NCBI GenBank assembly: GCA_049965795.1
Contig: JBMFVW010000003.1
Location: 40,070-104,069, forward strand
Direction of reading: 5' to 3'
From: Acidulodesulfobacterium_A sp049965795
Lineage (GTDB): Bacteria; SZUA-79; Acidulodesulfobacterales; Acidulodesulfobacteraceae
DNA: 64,000 nt
The position numbers and the translations under genes are program-made. Positions within the stretch are counted from its first letter, which is position 1; each line of letters opens with the position of its first letter. Shown here one piece after another: positions 17,272-25,894 of this stretch. The notes under the pieces are model-generated. The model made no database searches, had not been told where the DNA came from, and was given only the letters and a program-made list of their open reading frames with translations.

Positions 17272-17295
17272 TGATATATCTATTATGACATAACG
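17272..17295. promoter_or_regulatory. ModE-like operator B (porin-modABC promoter, -35 region)
   Basis: On the - strand it reads CGTTATGT-N8-ATATATCA. It lies 55 bases upstream of operator A (about five helical turns) and abuts the expected -35 position of the same promoter. The 15 bases CGTTATGTCAxAATAGATAT are shared with A except one. Confidence 0.72.
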
Positions 17296-17337
17296 ATTTA
17301 AAAATATCAATAATAAATATTTAAAAATTGTCGATAA

Positions 17338-17385
17338 AAAAGACATCAGATTGACTAAATCAATTTAGTCAATCTGATGTCTTTT
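17338..17385 (-). terminator. long perfect hairpin terminator
   Basis: AGACATCAGATTGACTAAAT (17341-17360) and its exact reverse complement (17363-17382) surround a two-base loop; flanking AAA/TTT extend the stem to 23 bp. On the - strand it is followed by a run of T, so it terminates the TraT-like gene; it could also act on the other strand. Confidence 0.8.
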
Positions 17386-17447
17386 ATTAAGTTCGGTTAT
17401 AAATTTGGAGGTTTTATGCAAGCAGCAAAAATCTATTGTGATATAAT

Positions 17448-18197
17448 TTAAGGCAATAAATTTGCGATGGAGTGAGCCATCTGCTGTTTCAATAAAGGCT
17501 CGGCGGAAGCAAAGTTTAAATTCATAGCAGATGCTTGAGATATTATTCTGTCCCTGTAAATAGCCCAATTTTTAACTCCCGCATTATAAGTCGTAACGTT
17601 GCTTGCTATGCCCTGACTTGCATTCGTGGAACTAGTGGTGTACGTTCCGGCTTGTCTTTCCTCTAACTGAATATCTACCACCATCATATATTTAGTGCTC
17701 GCAAGCAAAGAGCCGAGTATGCCTCCGGCTAATGCGCCAAGAGCGCCTCCGGCTACCGTTGAAGTGCCAGAGTTATATCTTGAACCTATTAATGCTCCGC
17801 CAAAACCTCCGGCTAAAGCTCCGGCAAGCGTATAATTCGAAGTTTCTTTTCCGATATAGAGCACGTTAGACATTACCATGAAATTAGCTTCCTGCGGATT
17901 ATTAGTTACTCTATATCCTTCACTTATTAATTCCGAAATCAACTGATTTTTAAAATTCAGTCCGGTAGCGGTAGAAGTATTTCTGGTGCTTACGTAAACT
18001 ATTTTATCCTGAGGAGACACAGGCTGCAGAAATATGCTGGAACTCATTTTAGTGCTTAACGCTACGTTGCCTGAAGATAATCCGCTGGCGCTGGTAGAAG
18101 TTCCTGCCGTCGTTGCGCATCCTGAAAAAGCAAGCGCAGGAATAAGAAGCACTAAAATTAAAGCAAAAATCTTAATCTTTTTACTTGTTAAAAACAT
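17448..18197 (-). CDS. TraT-like outer-membrane lipoprotein
   Basis: A 249-residue lipoprotein: signal peptide with lipobox ending FSGC (Cys about 27), then KMSSSIFLQPVSPQDKIVYVSTRNTS, which matches the start of TraT, the surface-exclusion and complement-resistance lipoprotein of F-like plasmids. A glycine-rich double segment (about 125-165, GGFGGALIGSRY and GGALGALAGGILGSLL) could insert in the membrane, as in TraT. No conjugation gene is nearby, so this is a chromosomal relative whose role here is unknown. Its own transcription unit is indicated by the terminator at 17338-17385. Confidence 0.8.
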   Translation of the reverse strand: MFLTSKKIKIFALILVLLIPALAFSGCATTAGTSTSASGLSSGNVALSTKMSSSIFLQPVSPQDKIVYVSTRNTSTATGLNFKNQLISELISEGYRVTNNPQEANFMVMSNVLYIGKETSNYTLAGALAGGFGGALIGSRYNSGTSTVAGGALGALAGGILGSLLASTKYMMVVDIQLEERQAGTYTTSSTNASQGIASNVTTYNAGVKNWAIYRDRIISQASAMNLNFASAEPLLKQQMAHSIANLLP

Positions 18198-18332
18198 TAA
18201 TAGTCCTCCATTCTTAAAAATTAATTTTATATTTTATTATATAAATTGTCATAATTTTAAAAATAATGTTTTTGACTTATAGTATGTATAAGTATAAGAT
18301 TGATAAATTATATAATTAAGTATATTAAATTA

Positions 18333-19370
18333 TTATTTAAGATATTTGTCAATATTTTTTATTTGCCCTGAAAGATTGTCGGAAAAAAGCGTTTTACCGT
18401 TTTTTGTAGATATATAATATAAATATTTTGTTTTTGACGGATGTATTGCGGCCTCAATCGATTCTAAATCAGGATTTGCAATAGGAGTGGGCGGAAGGCC
18501 GTATTTAAGATAAGTGTTGTAAGCCGATTTTATTTTAAGATATTTCGGTTTCATATGCAGAATAATTTTATATGTATTTCCGTTTCCTAAATAATTTTTA
18601 TACATTATAACATTCATAGCGTAAATGGATGTGGAATCTATATCTAACGGCATATTGATTTTTAATCTGTTATGTATAACGGAAGATATAAAACTTACCG
18701 AATTTTTACGTTTTTCGTCGGCTTCTTTTATTATAAGAGAAGCTATAATTAAGTCTTTGTAATCCGGTTTGATTTTTTTAGTTTTTGAATAAAAATTATT
18801 TACCATATCTTTAATTACGTCTTTTGGATTTGAATTTATTTTAAATATATAAGTATCGGGGTACAGGAATCCTTCCGCGCTTGGCGCATCCACTTTTATG
18901 CTTAAAAGAAATTTTTTGTCATAGCATTTTTTCAAGAAAAGTTTTTTGTCTGTTATATGATTTTTAGATAAAATTTCGGCTATTTCAAATATATTTAATC
19001 CAGGAGGGATTGAAACTTTGGCTGTTGCCACTCTTCCGTTTACAAGCTCATGATATATTTCCGCAGGCGATTCATTTATAGATATATAATAGGTGCCTTC
19101 CTGTATATATCTTGAATAACCGCTTATAAATCCAATGAAATAAAATAGATACGGATTATTTATTACTTTTTTGTTATAAAGTTTATATACTATTTCTTTT
19201 AATGAACTTCCTTTATTGACAACGATTATTTTAGTTTTTGAATGTATAAAAGATTGAGGAGTAAAAGCATATAAAAAAATATACCCGATAATTATTATCG
19301 GAATTAAAATTTTTAGAATAAAAGTTATTTTTTTTATCCGCTTATAAAGCGTATAGTCGAAATAGCACAT
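18333..19370 (-). CDS. mltG: endolytic murein transglycosylase MltG
   Basis: MltG (YceG) cuts nascent glycan strands at the inner membrane and sets their length. The 345-residue protein has one N-terminal membrane segment (about 15-35), a LysM-like region, and the catalytic block LIIASLIIKEADEKRKNSVSFISSVIHNRL with the active-site Glu in IIKEAD, followed by PLDIDSTSIYA and YGLPPTPIANPDLESIEAAIHP. Length is typical. It is last in a - strand run after cbpA-cbpM-bioB-ruvX. Pairing of ruvX with mltG is common. Confidence 0.95.
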   Translation of the reverse strand: MCYFDYTLYKRIKKITFILKILIPIIIIGYIFLYAFTPQSFIHSKTKIIVVNKGSSLKEIVYKLYNKKVINNPYLFYFIGFISGYSRYIQEGTYYISINESPAEIYHELVNGRVATAKVSIPPGLNIFEIAEILSKNHITDKKLFLKKCYDKKFLLSIKVDAPSAEGFLYPDTYIFKINSNPKDVIKDMVNNFYSKTKKIKPDYKDLIIASLIIKEADEKRKNSVSFISSVIHNRLKINMPLDIDSTSIYAMNVIMYKNYLGNGNTYKIILHMKPKYLKIKSAYNTYLKYGLPPTPIANPDLESIEAAIHPSKTKYLYYISTKNGKTLFSDNLSGQIKNIDKYLK

Positions 19371-19414
19371 TTACTTTATTGTGAAATTTATAAAGCGCGA
19401 ATTATAAAAAGATT

Positions 19415-19894
19415 TCAACTATTTATTCCGGTATTTTTTTCAATAATATTTTTTTGTTTATCCAAATAAGACTGGAGTATAAAAGTTGAAGCTATAGAGT
19501 CTATTTTTTCTTTTCTTTTATTTCTTTTAATATTTTGTTCTATAAGGCTTCTTTGAGCCTGTGCCGAAGAAAATCTTTCATCGTAAACTGTCAATATCAA
19601 ACCGCAGCCGATTTTTTCTTTTAAGTTTTCTTTTAAAACTTCTATAAATTTTCCTATTTCCGTCGATATTTCTGTTTTTTTTCCTTTAAGACCTATAGGC
19701 ATACCTATGACTACTAATCCTATATTTTCTTCTTCGATTACGGTTTTTAACTCGGAAACCGTTTTTTTTGCCGAATCGTTTAATATATATTTTAGAGGAA
19801 AAGCGATCGTTTGGGTGTCGTCGCTTAAGGATAGTCCTATTCTTTTTAAGCCGTAATCTATGCCGAGAGCTTTTTTATTGTTGACGTTTGGCAT
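19415..19894 (-). CDS. ruvX: RuvX/YqgF family RNase H-fold nuclease
   Basis: A 159-residue protein with the family motifs LGIDYGLKRIGLSLSD (about 10-25), VVIGMPIGLKG and VYDERFSSAQA. The family is annotated as a putative Holliday junction resolvase and takes part in processing the 5' end of pre-16S rRNA. The conserved acidic residues (Asp in GIDYG, Asp/Glu in YDERFSS) are in place. The gap to bioB upstream is 9 bases, so the two are co-transcribed; mltG follows after 44 bases. Confidence 0.93.
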   Translation of the reverse strand: MPNVNNKKALGIDYGLKRIGLSLSDDTQTIAFPLKYILNDSAKKTVSELKTVIEEENIGLVVIGMPIGLKGKKTEISTEIGKFIEVLKENLKEKIGCGLILTVYDERFSSAQAQRSLIEQNIKRNKRKEKIDSIASTFILQSYLDKQKNIIEKNTGINS

Positions 19895-19903
19895 ATCGAT
19901 AAG

Positions 19904-20908
19904 TTATGCTGGAGCGTTAATAGGGTTGTTGGTTTCAAATCCGAGATCGTTAATTAATTCTAAATCTAATTCAGGATTTCTTCCTGAAGTAAGCAGGTAG
20001 TTTCCTAGAAGGATTCCGTTTGCACCGGACATTAAAGCAAGAGGTTGAAGCTGCCGCAGGTTATATTCCCGGCCTCCCTGCGCCAGTATGTTTTTTTCCG
20101 GATTGACTATTCTGAACATTGCTATTGTTTTAACGCATTCCATAGGAGTTAGAGGTTCTATATTTTCAAGGGGAGTTCCTTTAATAGGGTTTAAAAAGTT
20201 TATAGGTATATTATCGACCTCAAGTTCTTTTATCTCTTTAGCCATTTTTATCCTGTCCAAACGGGATTCGCCCATTCCTATTATAACTCCGGAACAGACC
20301 TTTAATCCGGCTTTTCTTGCAGACCTAACCGTTTTTATGTTATCTTCGAAAGAATGAGTCGTGCATATGCTTTTAAAAAAATCGCTGTTGGTTTCTATGT
20401 TATGATGAAATATTTCAAGCCCGCATTCTTTAAGAAAAAGAAGATCTTCATATTCCATAAGTCCTAAAGAAGCGCATGGCGTTATTCCTATTTCGTTTTT
20501 TATCGCTTTTACGGCCTCCGCTATAGTCTTAAGTTCGTTTTTATCGGATATTCTGGTTCCGCTGGTGACGATTGAAAATTCATTTGCGCCGTTGTTTTTT
20601 GCAATTTTAGCCGATTCGACTATTTCCTCTGCCGACATCAACGGATTTACTTTTATTTTCTTTTCTTTTTTTCCGGCTACTGCCGACTGGCCGCAAAATG
20701 AGCAGTCTTCGGAGCAGATTCCTGTCTTTGCGCTGACGATAGAACAAAAATTTATTTTTTTTCCGGTATATTTTTCTTTTAATTCCAATGCTATAGAAAA
20801 AATATCCATTAAATTTGAGCCGGAAAGTTCAAAAATGGACAGGAGAATATCATCAGGAATTTCAATGTTTTCATTTATAAGTTCTTTAATTTTTAAAGCT
20901 ATGCTCAT
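19904..20908 (-). CDS. bioB: biotin synthase
   Basis: Radical SAM enzyme that inserts sulfur into dethiobiotin, the last step of biotin synthesis. The SAM-cluster cysteines are in CSEDCSFCGQS (Cys 65, 69, 72). The later ASLGLMEYEDLLFLKECGLEIFHHNIET and NPIKGTPLENIEPLTP segments are typical, as is the length of 334. It lies in a run with cbpA-cbpM upstream and ruvX-mltG downstream, apart from the bioF-bioC pair at 23-25 kb. bioA and bioD are not in the window. Confidence 0.97.
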   Translation of the reverse strand: MSIALKIKELINENIEIPDDILLSIFELSGSNLMDIFSIALELKEKYTGKKINFCSIVSAKTGICSEDCSFCGQSAVAGKKEKKIKVNPLMSAEEIVESAKIAKNNGANEFSIVTSGTRISDKNELKTIAEAVKAIKNEIGITPCASLGLMEYEDLLFLKECGLEIFHHNIETNSDFFKSICTTHSFEDNIKTVRSARKAGLKVCSGVIIGMGESRLDRIKMAKEIKELEVDNIPINFLNPIKGTPLENIEPLTPMECVKTIAMFRIVNPEKNILAQGGREYNLRQLQPLALMSGANGILLGNYLLTSGRNPELDLELINDLGFETNNPINAPA

Positions 20909-20921
20909 AAAGTGTTTTCCT

Positions 20922-21281
20922 TTATAATTCTTTTAAATTTGTTAATATGTTTTTGAAAGATTCGCTTTTTTCCAATAAAAAAATAAGTTCGTCTATGCTC
21001 TTGGAAGTTTTGACGGCATCAAAAACAGCCGAAAGCATATTTTGATAATCGATAATTTTTTCTCTTAAATTAAGTATAACCGAAACGCCTTCATCGTTAA
21101 TTCCAAGTTCGTTTTTCATTTCCGATATAAATATTAAGTCGTCCGCCGTTTTTTTGTCTATATAAAATTCGTCTTCTCTTTTTTCTACGCAGATTATTCC
21201 TTCGTCGATGAAAAACATTGCGGAATCACCGCTTAAATTTATATTTCCGCAAAATTCCGACAGATTAATAAAACAATCCAT
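20922..21281 (-). CDS. cbpM: CbpM-like chaperone modulator
   Basis: A small 119-residue protein directly downstream (31 bases) of the J-protein gene cbpA. The central part ADDLIFISEMKNELGINDEGVSVILNLREKIIDYQ resembles the MerR-like core of CbpM/HspR-type modulators (helices ending in NxxGVxxILxLRxKI). In E. coli CbpM binds the J domain of CbpA and inhibits it. The N-terminal half here is short and acidic and lacks an obvious DNA-binding helix-turn-helix. The adjacency to cbpA is the main support; the family call is probable, the function inferred. Confidence 0.7.
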   Translation of the reverse strand: MDCFINLSEFCGNINLSGDSAMFFIDEGIICVEKREDEFYIDKKTADDLIFISEMKNELGINDEGVSVILNLREKIIDYQNMLSAVFDAVKTSKSIDELIFLLEKSESFKNILTNLKEL

Positions 21282-21312
21282 TGTGGATTCCTTATCTATT
21301 AATTATATATAT

Positions 21313-22215
21313 TTATATGCCTTCTTTTGAAAGCTCCGTGAACGTTTTTTTTGTTTTATCCGATATTCCGACTGGTATATCAACCGTAACGGTAACTATT
21401 AAATCGCCTATTTTTTTTCCGGAAATATCTCTTGCTCCTTTTTTTGAAATGCGGAATTTTGTACCGTTTTGGGTTCCCGCCGGTATTGTAAGCATAAATT
21501 TGCCGTCGATAGAGGATACTTCTACTTTTGCTCCAAGCACGGCTTCGGTCAGTTTTATTTTTTTATTAACATAGATATCGTTGTCTTTTCTTTCAAAAAC
21601 ATTATCGTTTAAAACGGAGATAGTAATATATAAATCGCCGTTCGGCGCGCCGTTTAAACCCGGCGAACCTTTTCCTGAAAGCTTAATTTTTCCGCCGTCG
21701 GCAATGCCCGCCGGTATCTTTATTTTTATTTTTTCGCCGTTTAAATTTATTATTCTTTCCGTGCCTTTTACGCTTTCCGGAACCGAAATTTCAAGCGAAG
21801 CATTTAAATCATCGCCTTTTACGGGACCGTGCTTTTTGCCGGACCTGTTAAAAAGGTCTGAGAATATATCTTCGAAGTTAAAATTTCCCCCACCCGCGTT
21901 GCCGTAATTATAACCGAAACCGGAATTGCCGCCTCCTGAATAGTCGTAATAATGTTGTCCGTTTGAAGCGCCAGCGCCGGCGTTTTTATAATTAAAATAA
22001 TTAGTTCCGAGCTCGTCGTATTCTTTTCGTTTTTTTTCGTCTTTTAAAATATCGTATGCTTCCTGTATTTCTTTAAATTTCGATTCGGCTGTTTTATCGT
22101 TAGGATTAACGTCGGGATGATATTTCCTTGCCAATTTTCTGTAAGCTTTTTTAATTTCTTCGCCTGCAGCTGTTTTATCTATGCCTAATATTTTATAGTA
22201 GTCTTTATATTCCAT
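21313..22215 (-). CDS. cbpA: CbpA-type DnaJ family co-chaperone
   Basis: Co-chaperone of DnaK. The J domain (1-70) has the HPD motif in RKYHPDVNP; a Gly/Asn/Tyr-rich linker (about 78-115) follows, then the two C-terminal substrate-binding domains (GDDLNASLEISVPESVKG onward). The cysteine zinc-finger of DnaJ is absent, so it is a type II (CbpA-like) J protein of normal length (300). The next gene encodes a probable CbpM, which supports CbpA rather than DnaJ. Overlapping start with a promoter region facing pal. Confidence 0.92.
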   Translation of the reverse strand: MEYKDYYKILGIDKTAAGEEIKKAYRKLARKYHPDVNPNDKTAESKFKEIQEAYDILKDEKKRKEYDELGTNYFNYKNAGAGASNGQHYYDYSGGGNSGFGYNYGNAGGGNFNFEDIFSDLFNRSGKKHGPVKGDDLNASLEISVPESVKGTERIINLNGEKIKIKIPAGIADGGKIKLSGKGSPGLNGAPNGDLYITISVLNDNVFERKDNDIYVNKKIKLTEAVLGAKVEVSSIDGKFMLTIPAGTQNGTKFRISKKGARDISGKKIGDLIVTVTVDIPVGISDKTKKTFTELSKEGI

Positions 22216-22399
22216 ACATTATTTATATCAAAAATTCAAAAAAAATTCAATTAATAAAGAAAGATAAAAAAGTTTGTAAAAAACTATTGATTTTTTTTTA
22301 AATAATGGTATATATATATTATACAATACAAATTAAAATATAAAATGTTTTAAAGCACTTTAATTTTTTAAATCTTAATTTTTAAGGAGAGAGTTTACA

Positions 22400-22945
22400 A
22401 TGAACAAAAAAACAAAGGTAGGTCTTTCTATTCTTGGTTTAGTTTTCGGTGTTTCCGCGGTTCTTTCCGGATGCGCGCCAAAAGTAACAAAAACATCTTC
22501 CAGTGCACTGCCGCCCGCAAAAAAACCTGCAGTAGCAGCCGTTAGACCGCAAACTCAACAGGTGCCTTCTTATATGAAAAAGTACCCGTGGCTTGCAAAT
22601 TACAGCATTCAATCTAATTCCAACAACATCCATTTTGCTTTCAACAAGTCTATTCTTACTCCGTTAGACAAAATGATACTTAAAAAGGATGCAATTTATC
22701 TTAAGTATAATCCGAATGTTGCTATTCAGATTCAGGGAAACTGCGACAGAAGAGGTTCTGAAGCTTACAACCTTGCGCTTGGCTGGAGAAGGGCTAATGC
22801 AGCAAAAGCTTATCTTGAGGATCTTGGAGTATCGGCAGACAGATTAAAAACAATCAGCTACGGTAAAGAAAAACCTTTATGCAGAGCGCATACGAGAGTA
22901 TGTTATGCAATAAACAGAAGGGACCATTTCGCAGTCGCAAGATAA
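22400..22945 (+). CDS. pal: peptidoglycan-associated lipoprotein
   Basis: Outer-membrane lipoprotein of the Tol-Pal system. Lipobox LSGC with Cys 25, a Pro/Ala/Ser-rich linker to about residue 65, then an OmpA-like peptidoglycan-binding domain: IHFAFNKSILTP, IQIQGNCDRRGSEAYNLALGWRRANAAKAYL and ISYGKEKPLC. The ending CRAHTRVCYAINRRDHFAVAR matches Pal, which has a conserved CWxxNRR-type tail. A strong AAGGAGAG ribosome binding site precedes the ATG. tol genes are not adjacent. Confidence 0.93.
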   Translation: MNKKTKVGLSILGLVFGVSAVLSGCAPKVTKTSSSALPPAKKPAVAAVRPQTQQVPSYMKKYPWLANYSIQSNSNNIHFAFNKSILTPLDKMILKKDAIYLKYNPNVAIQIQGNCDRRGSEAYNLALGWRRANAAKAYLEDLGVSADRLKTISYGKEKPLCRAHTRVCYAINRRDHFAVAR

Positions 22946-22970
22946 CAAAAAAAAATTAAAATTTTACCTG

Positions 22971-23009
22971 AACCTCCGATAATTATATAATTATCGGAGG
23001 TTTATTTTT
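22971..23009. terminator. bidirectional Rho-independent terminator between pal and bioC
   Basis: A perfect 32-base palindrome (AACCTCCGATAATTAT and its complement, 22971-23002) followed by a T run on the + strand; A residues upstream serve the - strand. It separates the convergent genes pal and bioC and touches the bioC stop codon. Confidence 0.9.
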
Positions 23010-23775
23010 TTGAAATAATTAAATATGCAATTTTATAAGTGCAGTAAACCTTATTATCTTCATTGCGGTAATTTTTGTCGTAATTCTTTAAACCTTTTCT
23101 TAATAAACCGGTTTTATTATTATCATAAGTGTTTTTAGCACCGAGCAAATTTATTCTTTTTAATAAGCGCAATGAAGACTCCGCTATTTCCTTATATTCT
23201 ATAATATCGCAGTATTCGATTTTTAAACCGGATGCGTCTATTTTTTCTTTGTAACTGTCTATTTCGGGAAATTCATGAAATTTTAATGCGTTTTCATCAT
23301 ACTTAAAACTTTCTTTTAATTCTTTTAGCGTTCCTGAAATTAAAAAAGCAAATATCATTATTCCTTCGTTTTTTAAGGAATCTTTGCATCTTAATAAAAA
23401 CGTATTTATATCGTTTAGCCAATGTATAGTTATATTTGAAAATATGACATCGAATTTATGCGGTTTAAACGGCAGTAATTCCGCATCCCCGTTAATTAAG
23501 AAAGCATGACTATTTTTTTTTGCTTTATTTATTAGACCTATGGCTATATCCAGTCCGAAGTATTTAAAACTGTTTTGATTTAATTTTTTTTTTAAGACAT
23601 TATATCCTTGAGCAGTTCCGCACCCTATATCAAGGATTTTTAAAATTTTTCCTTTTTTTTTAAATTCTTTGATAGATTCAGATATCATTGCAAGAGTAAT
23701 ATTGTGATAAGAAGTGTGATTATCGTAATCTTCGGCACTTGAAAAATTTTTTTTAACTTTGTTTTTGTCTATCAT
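23002..23775 (-). CDS. bioC: malonyl-ACP O-methyltransferase BioC
   Basis: BioC methylates malonyl-ACP to start pimelate synthesis for biotin. The 257-residue protein starts MIDKNKVKKNFSSAEDYDNH, the typical BioC opening, and has the SAM-binding motif ILDIGCGTAQGYNVL (about 46-60) and the post-II motif FDVIFSNITIHWLNDI. It lies 44 bases downstream of bioF on the same strand, forming a bioF-bioC pair. The matching carboxylesterase (bioH or bioG) is not seen nearby. Confidence 0.88.
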   Translation of the reverse strand: MIDKNKVKKNFSSAEDYDNHTSYHNITLAMISESIKEFKKKGKILKILDIGCGTAQGYNVLKKKLNQNSFKYFGLDIAIGLINKAKKNSHAFLINGDAELLPFKPHKFDVIFSNITIHWLNDINTFLLRCKDSLKNEGIMIFAFLISGTLKELKESFKYDENALKFHEFPEIDSYKEKIDASGLKIEYCDIIEYKEIAESSLRLLKRINLLGAKNTYDNNKTGLLRKGLKNYDKNYRNEDNKVYCTYKIAYLIISKK

Positions 23776-23819
23776 ATTTAAAAAATTATTAATTATTAAG
23801 TGAGCTTGCGACTGCTAAT

Positions 23820-25007
23820 TTACGGCTTAACCTTACGGACTATCTCTTTTAAGACGTTTTTAAATAAAGTATCGTCTATGGTCAGGTTTATTCCGAGCCG
23901 CAATATCGCTTTGTTTTTGGCTACCGCCGGATATCTCACGGCCTTTAAGTATATGCCGTCTTTTAAAAGTTCCTTTTCTATTAAAACGGCTTTTTCTTCT
24001 TTGCCTATTAATATAGGAATAATATGAGTAGAGGAATTTAAAGTATCTAACCCCGATTCTTTTAAAAATTCTCTTGCAAATTTAGCGTTGTTTTGTAATT
24101 TCAATACTATCCCGCGGTTTTCTTTAATAATTTTTAAAGCGGATAGCGCAGATGCGGCAGAAGAAGGCGGAATGCCGGTAGAAAATATAAAAGCCCTGCT
24201 GAAATTAACGAAATATTCTATAATAGAACTATTCGAGAGCACAAACGACCCGTTTGAAGCAAGCGCTTTACCGAGCGTTCCTATTGTTATATCGGGTTTG
24301 GCGTTATGAAAATCGGAACTGCCTCCGCCTTTTTTTCCTATTGTTCCCGTAGCGTGGGCGTCATCCACTATACTTAATGCGCCGTATTTTTCGGTTATAT
24401 CTAAAATAGCCGGCAAATCGGGTATGTCGCCGTCCATGCTAAATACACCTTCCGTTATAACCAATTTTATTTGATAGTCTTTATATCTTATAAGAGCATT
24501 TTCTAAAGAATTTAAATCGTTATGTCTAAAGCTTTTAAATTTAACTCCCGAAGCGGTAATCCCGTCTATAATAGAAGCATGAGAAAGTTCATCGAAAATT
24601 ATTACCGTGTTTAATTGGGATATGCCTGCCAGAGTTCTTATAATTCCGGTATTAGCCTGATACCCGGATGGATATAAAATACAATTTTCGTAGCCGCCCT
24701 TAAATCTGCATAATTCTTTTTCAAGCTCAGAGTGGATATCGTAATGTCCGCATATTAAAAAAGAAGATCCTGCCGAAGTTCCGTATAAATCGATTGCTTG
24801 TCTTGCCGCCTTTTTTACGCTTTCGTTTAAAGAGAGTCCAAGATAATCGTTTGTTGCAAGATTTACGGTTACGGTGTTATAATGGGAATCGGAAGGATAT
24901 TGTCCGCTTTTTAATTTTTCTGTTTTTATATCGGGAATTTTTCTATAAAATCCCAATTTTTTATTTTCTTCGATTTTTTTTGAAATTAGTTCCGATAATA
25001 TAGACAT
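23820..25007 (-). CDS. bioF: 8-amino-7-oxononanoate synthase
   Basis: PLP enzyme joining pimeloyl-ACP and alanine. The 395-residue protein carries NDYLGLSLNESVKKAA near the start, the aspartate that contacts PLP in SIVDDAHATGTIGKKGGG, and the Schiff-base lysine in ITIGTLGKALASNGSFVL. Glycine C-acetyltransferase is a close relative, but the neighbouring bioC points to biotin synthesis. Length is typical. Confidence 0.92.
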   Translation of the reverse strand: MSILSELISKKIEENKKLGFYRKIPDIKTEKLKSGQYPSDSHYNTVTVNLATNDYLGLSLNESVKKAARQAIDLYGTSAGSSFLICGHYDIHSELEKELCRFKGGYENCILYPSGYQANTGIIRTLAGISQLNTVIIFDELSHASIIDGITASGVKFKSFRHNDLNSLENALIRYKDYQIKLVITEGVFSMDGDIPDLPAILDITEKYGALSIVDDAHATGTIGKKGGGSSDFHNAKPDITIGTLGKALASNGSFVLSNSSIIEYFVNFSRAFIFSTGIPPSSAASALSALKIIKENRGIVLKLQNNAKFAREFLKESGLDTLNSSTHIIPILIGKEEKAVLIEKELLKDGIYLKAVRYPAVAKNKAILRLGINLTIDDTLFKNVLKEIVRKVKP

Positions 25008-25038
25008 AAATAAAATATATTATAGCATATTTAATTTT

Positions 25039-25060
25039 AAAGGTGTCAGATTTATTTATT
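25039..25060. repeat. repeat family 1 left arm
   Basis: AAAGGTGTCAGATTTATTTA lies between the divergent bioF and gatD genes. Confidence 0.6.
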
Positions 25061-25089
25061 GAGATTTGTTTATTACAGGGCAAATTATT

Positions 25090-25857
25090 ATGAAAAAATT
25101 AGAGTTAACAGCCGCAGATCTTTATCCTGAAATTATGAATATATACGGAGACAGGGGAAATATTATATATTTTAAATACAGGTGCTCCATTTACGGTATA
25201 GGAATTAAAATAATAGACGTTACTTTAGGCAAGAACTATGAAAAAGAATGCGGATCGTCGGATATTTTTTTTATGGGCGGCGGGCAGGATGCCGAACAGT
25301 CTCTAATTTACGAGGATTTTTTTTCCGACAAAAAAAATATTTTAATTGAATCTTTGAATAAAAATAAAGTTATGCTTGCGATATGCGGCGGTTATCAGCT
25401 TTTGTGCGACTATTACAAGTCTGCAGACGGTAAGATAATGAAGGGTATATCGATATTTAAGGGTTATACCGAATCCGGAACGCCGAGATTGACAGGAAAT
25501 ATAGCCGTAAAATCTGGCGGTACGGTTTTGATAGGTTTTGAAAATCACGGAGGCAGGACATATTTAGACGACAGTCAAAATTGCATAGGAACCGTATTAA
25601 AAGGATACGGAAACAACGGCAAAGACAAAACAGAGGGTGCGAGAACCGGCAATTTTTTTGGAACATATATGCACGGCAGTTTTTTGCCTAAAAATTTTGC
25701 TTTTTGCGACTATCTTATCGATTTAGCCTTGCAAAATAAATACGGCGTTAATTTACGGGAAGCTATGGAAATCAACGGCGTGAAAGCCGATGAAATAGAC
25801 GATAATTTTGAATTAAATGCAAGAAAAGATGTCCGCGATTTAAAAGGTTTTGTTTAG
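25090..25857 (+). CDS. gatD: GatD-like glutamine amidotransferase (lipid II amidation)
   Basis: A class I CobB/CobQ-type glutamine amidotransferase. In Gram-positive bacteria GatD gives ammonia to MurT, which amidates the D-glutamate of lipid II. The start MKKLELTAADLYPEIMNIYGDRGNIIYF matches GatD; the catalytic Cys is at about 99 in AICGGYQLL and the His in TYMHGSFLP. The ATG at 25090 is preferred over a TTG at 25066. At 255 residues it has normal length. murT lies at 30192, not next door as is usual, with queF, murI and metH between. A cobyric-acid-synthase-like role is the alternative, but that family is longer. Confidence 0.82.
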   Translation: MKKLELTAADLYPEIMNIYGDRGNIIYFKYRCSIYGIGIKIIDVTLGKNYEKECGSSDIFFMGGGQDAEQSLIYEDFFSDKKNILIESLNKNKVMLAICGGYQLLCDYYKSADGKIMKGISIFKGYTESGTPRLTGNIAVKSGGTVLIGFENHGGRTYLDDSQNCIGTVLKGYGNNGKDKTEGARTGNFFGTYMHGSFLPKNFAFCDYLIDLALQNKYGVNLREAMEINGVKADEIDDNFELNARKDVRDLKGFV

Positions 25858-25860
25858 GCA

Positions 25861-25884
25861 TTAATCCTGCAATAGAAAATATTT
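25861..25884. repeat. repeat family 1 outer arm
   Basis: TTAATCCTGCAATAGAAAAT and four further bases; the exact reverse complement occurs at 16128-16151. It begins three bases after the gatD stop. Confidence 0.8.
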
Positions 25885-25894
25885 ACGCATTTCT

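Noticed and set aside
17448..18197. TraT-like gene as sign of a conjugative element
   Set aside because: No other transfer gene, integrase or attachment site is seen in the window.
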